7,669 bases of DNA, from NCBI GenBank assembly GCA_041685075.1, contig JAWLGN010000267.1, positions 1 to 7,669 of the forward strand. Reading direction: 5' to 3'. How positions within the stretch are numbered: the first letter of the stretch is position 1; each line of letters starts with the position of its first letter. The position numbers were made by a program, and so were the translations under genes. Under the pieces are notes generated by a model. It saw nothing but the letters and a program-made list of their open reading frames with translations. It made no database searches and was not told the origin of the DNA. Below are positions 6,247 to 7,669 of this stretch, in pieces. This DNA is from JAMCRM01 sp041685075. GTDB taxonomy: Bacteria; Acidobacteriota; Terriglobia; Bryobacterales; Bryobacteraceae.

Positions 6247-7176
6247 TCAGGAGGGCGCGCCGGAGCGGAACACCTCTTCGAAGAAGACCCGCTCCACGGG
6301 CCAGTGCCCGAGCATGCGCGCGCCTTCGCTGCGGAAGGTTCCACCGGCCAGCACGCCGCTCAGGTCGCGCGGGTTGGGGGTGTGGCGCTCGCGCTCGATC
6401 ATGCTGCGCAGCGTGGCCGTGGCGCGGCTCATGGTGGAGGCCAGTTGGGCAGCCTCTTCCGCCGTGCGGCAGCGCACCTCCATGCGCACCGCCCAGCGCT
6501 GGCCGTCGGGTCCCAGGGAGAGCATGATGCGCTCGGCATTCTCCAGCCCGCGGGCGAACATGCGGGTGCCCGCCGGCAGTTCCTGGCCGCCGCGCAGCGC
6601 CTCGCCCGCCAGGGTCAGCCAGACCGGGTCGCGGGGAAACTCGGGCACGGGCGTCTCCCGGCCCGGCCGCGTCAGCAGGTCGGCCGCCAGGTCGTCGCGG
6701 CTCACCGCCAGCGCCATCAGGTTGTCGCGCAGCGGCAGGAACGAGATATTGCGTTCGGGCGTGCTGCCGGGCAGGGTGCAGAACTGGTTGCGGCAGCGCC
6801 CCCCGGAGCCGGCCGCGTGGGCCCGCAGCCGCGCCCAGTCGAAACGCCCGCGCACCAGGAAATAACGGCCCGACGGCGCGAACGCCACCATGGCGGAGTC
6901 CAGATCCGTGGTGTAATCGAAGCCCGTGCGTTCGACGAACTCGCGGTACTCGGGCTCGGCCGCGGTGGCCGAAGCGGCCGCCATCTCCAGCAGCCCGCTT
7001 TGCCGCAGCGCGGCAAAATCCACGTAGAGCACCGCGGCCTCTCGCGCCGGAAGCCGCCGCCACAGCGCCTCGGGCGTCGCCTGCGCCCGCGAACGCTGCC
7101 AGAGAATGGCCCCAATCAGCAGGCCCGCCAGGGCTGCCACGGAGGTCCACAGCAGCCACCCGCGGTATTTGTTCAC
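6247..7176 (-). CDS. Unknown protein with N-terminal membrane anchor, coupled to aroF
   Basis: I do not recognise a named family for this 309-aa protein. It starts M-N-K-Y-R followed by a single hydrophobic segment (about 7-26) and then basic residues, so it is probably a signal anchor; which side the rest occupies is not certain, though extracytoplasmic is likely. The remainder is mixed alpha/beta in character, with A-V-L-Y-V-D-F-A-A-L-R at 48-58, F-D-Y-T-T-D-L-D-S-A-M-V-A-F at 86-99, Y-F-L-V-R-G-R-F-D-W at 105-114, and cysteines at 128 and 133 that could form a disulphide with each other. No catalytic motif is evident. It starts with GTG only 10 nt after the DAHP synthase stop and has no clear Shine-Dalgarno, suggesting translational coupling in one operon. 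A lineage-restricted family is likely. Confidence 0.8.
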   Translation of the reverse strand: MNKYRGWLLWTSVAALAGLLIGAILWQRSRAQATPEALWRRLPAREAAVLYVDFAALRQSGLLEMAAASATAAEPEYREFVERTGFDYTTDLDSAMVAFAPSGRYFLVRGRFDWARLRAHAAGSGGRCRNQFCTLPGSTPERNISFLPLRDNLMALAVSRDDLAADLLTRPGRETPVPEFPRDPVWLTLAGEALRGGQELPAGTRMFARGLENAERIMLSLGPDGQRWAVRMEVRCRTAEEAAQLASTMSRATATLRSMIERERHTPNPRDLSGVLAGGTFRSEGARMLGHWPVERVFFEEVFRSGAPS

Positions 7177-7186
7177 GTTTCGAGTA

Positions 7187-7669
7187 TCACACAGCCGCCG
7201 CGCACTCGGCCATGCGCGACTCCTTCCACAGCTCGATGTAGCCCTTCAACTGCTGCATCATGGCGCTGAACTGCGGGAAGGTGAGGGACTGCGCCCCGTC
7301 GCTGACGGCCTTCTCCGGGCAGGGGTGCACCTCCACGATGATGCCGTCCGCTCCCACCGCCACCGCCGCCCGCGCCAGTGCCGGAATCAGGGCGCGCTTG
7401 CCCGCCGCGTGGCTCGGGTCCACGATCACCGGCAGGTGCGTCAACTGGTTCAGCACCGGCACCGCCGAGATGTCGCAGGTGTTGCGGGTCTCGGTTTCGA
7501 AGGTGCGGATGCCGCGCTCGCACAGGATCACGTTCGGGTTGCCGTGCGCCACGATGTACTCGGCCGACATTAAGAGTTCCTTGATGGTGGAACTCATGCC
7601 GCGCTTCAGCAGCACCGGCCTGCGGCAGGCTCCCAGCGATTTCAGCAGCGCGAAGTTCTGCATGTTGCG
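7187..7669 (-). CDS. aroF: 3-deoxy-7-phosphoheptulonate (DAHP) synthase, 5' part outside window
   Basis: The last 160 residues of a DAHP synthase are visible; the frame stays open to the window edge, so the true start lies beyond 7669. The enzyme condenses phosphoenolpyruvate and erythrose 4-phosphate, the first shikimate-pathway step. Typical type I-beta (KDO8P synthase-like) motifs follow in order: R-N-M-Q-N-F, P-V-L-L-K-R-G-M, I-L-C-E-R-G-I-R-T-F-E, T-R-N-T, L-P-V-I-V-D-P-S-H, G-I-I-V-E-V-H and S-D-G-A-Q-S-L. The His of P-S-H, the Glu of V-E-V-H and the Asp of S-D-G match three of the four metal ligands; the cysteine ligand would lie in the missing part. An N-terminal regulatory (ferredoxin-like or chorismate mutase) domain, if present, also lies outside. 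The downstream gene begins 10 nt after its stop. Confidence 0.93.
   Translation of the reverse strand, partial: RNMQNFALLKSLGACRRPVLLKRGMSSTIKELLMSAEYIVAHGNPNVILCERGIRTFETETRNTCDISAVPVLNQLTHLPVIVDPSHAAGKRALIPALARAAVAVGADGIIVEVHPCPEKAVSDGAQSLTFPQFSAMMQQLKGYIELWKESRMAECAAAV

Noticed and set aside
6254..6261. GGCGCGCC palindrome
   Set aside because: It is an 8-base palindrome inside the 3' end of a coding sequence, expected by chance at this base composition.
6304..7269. Plus-strand open frame of 321 codons opposite the unknown gene, and a minus-strand frame at 6164-7159
   Set aside because: Low-complexity Arg/Gly/Ala translations without motifs. The 6247-7176 frame has a proper membrane anchor, mixed composition and operon-like spacing to aroF, so it is the real gene.
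1..7669. Search for a defence system, mobile element, CRISPR array, tRNA or biosynthetic cluster
   Set aside because: No direct-repeat arrays, terminal inverted repeats, transposase, integrase, nuclease or cloverleaf-like structure was seen. The recognisable genes are housekeeping or motility genes.

Overview
This is a strongly GC-rich bacterial chromosomal window of ordinary, largely housekeeping genes. I see no phage, IS, CRISPR, tRNA or rRNA. A combination of traits fits an Acidobacteriota genome, perhaps Bryobacterales/Solibacter-like: a tandem universal stress protein with an 'MPTHG' motif and a 'CPVWTGAH' junction, an EF-P whose tip loop reads GKMGG, and a Bryobacterales-style set of neighbours. 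That assignment rests on remembered family resemblance and needs a database search.

Layout from left to right. A short TraR/DksA-type RNA polymerase-binding zinc-finger protein lies on the minus strand (84-467), with a strong GC hairpin just past its stop. A 264-bp divergent intergenic region follows. Next is a plus-strand polytopic glycosyltransferase of the GT39/PMT kind (732-2408), whose true start is uncertain. It converges on a minus-strand cytoplasmic LysM protein resembling E. coli Kbp/YgaU (2444-2869), with a hairpin between the two stops. That gene is divergent from a tandem-domain universal stress protein (2963-3832), and the 93-bp gap between them holds a striking nested dyad.

A two-gene flagellar stator operon, motA-motB (3937-5563), comes next. 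It is preceded by an essentially perfect FliA (sigma-28) promoter, and the genes overlap by 8 bp. Elongation factor P follows (5668-6240), probably with its own promoter. The right end is a minus-strand pair: a DAHP synthase (type I-beta, shikimate pathway) whose 5' part lies outside the window (7187-7669), and 10 nt downstream of it an unrecognised membrane-anchored protein (6247-7176), which converges on efp with only a 6-bp gap.

Functionally the genes are separate units: transcription control, envelope glycosylation, stress/ion sensing, motility, translation, and aromatic amino acid synthesis. The clearest regulatory logic is sigma-28 control of the stator genes, which ties this isolated motAB pair to a flagellar regulon encoded elsewhere. 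No obvious new multi-gene system is present. The best leads are the stator promoter, the nested dyad in the lysM/usp gap, the possible non-AUG start of the glycosyltransferase, the EF-P variant loop and the unknown gene coupled to aroF.
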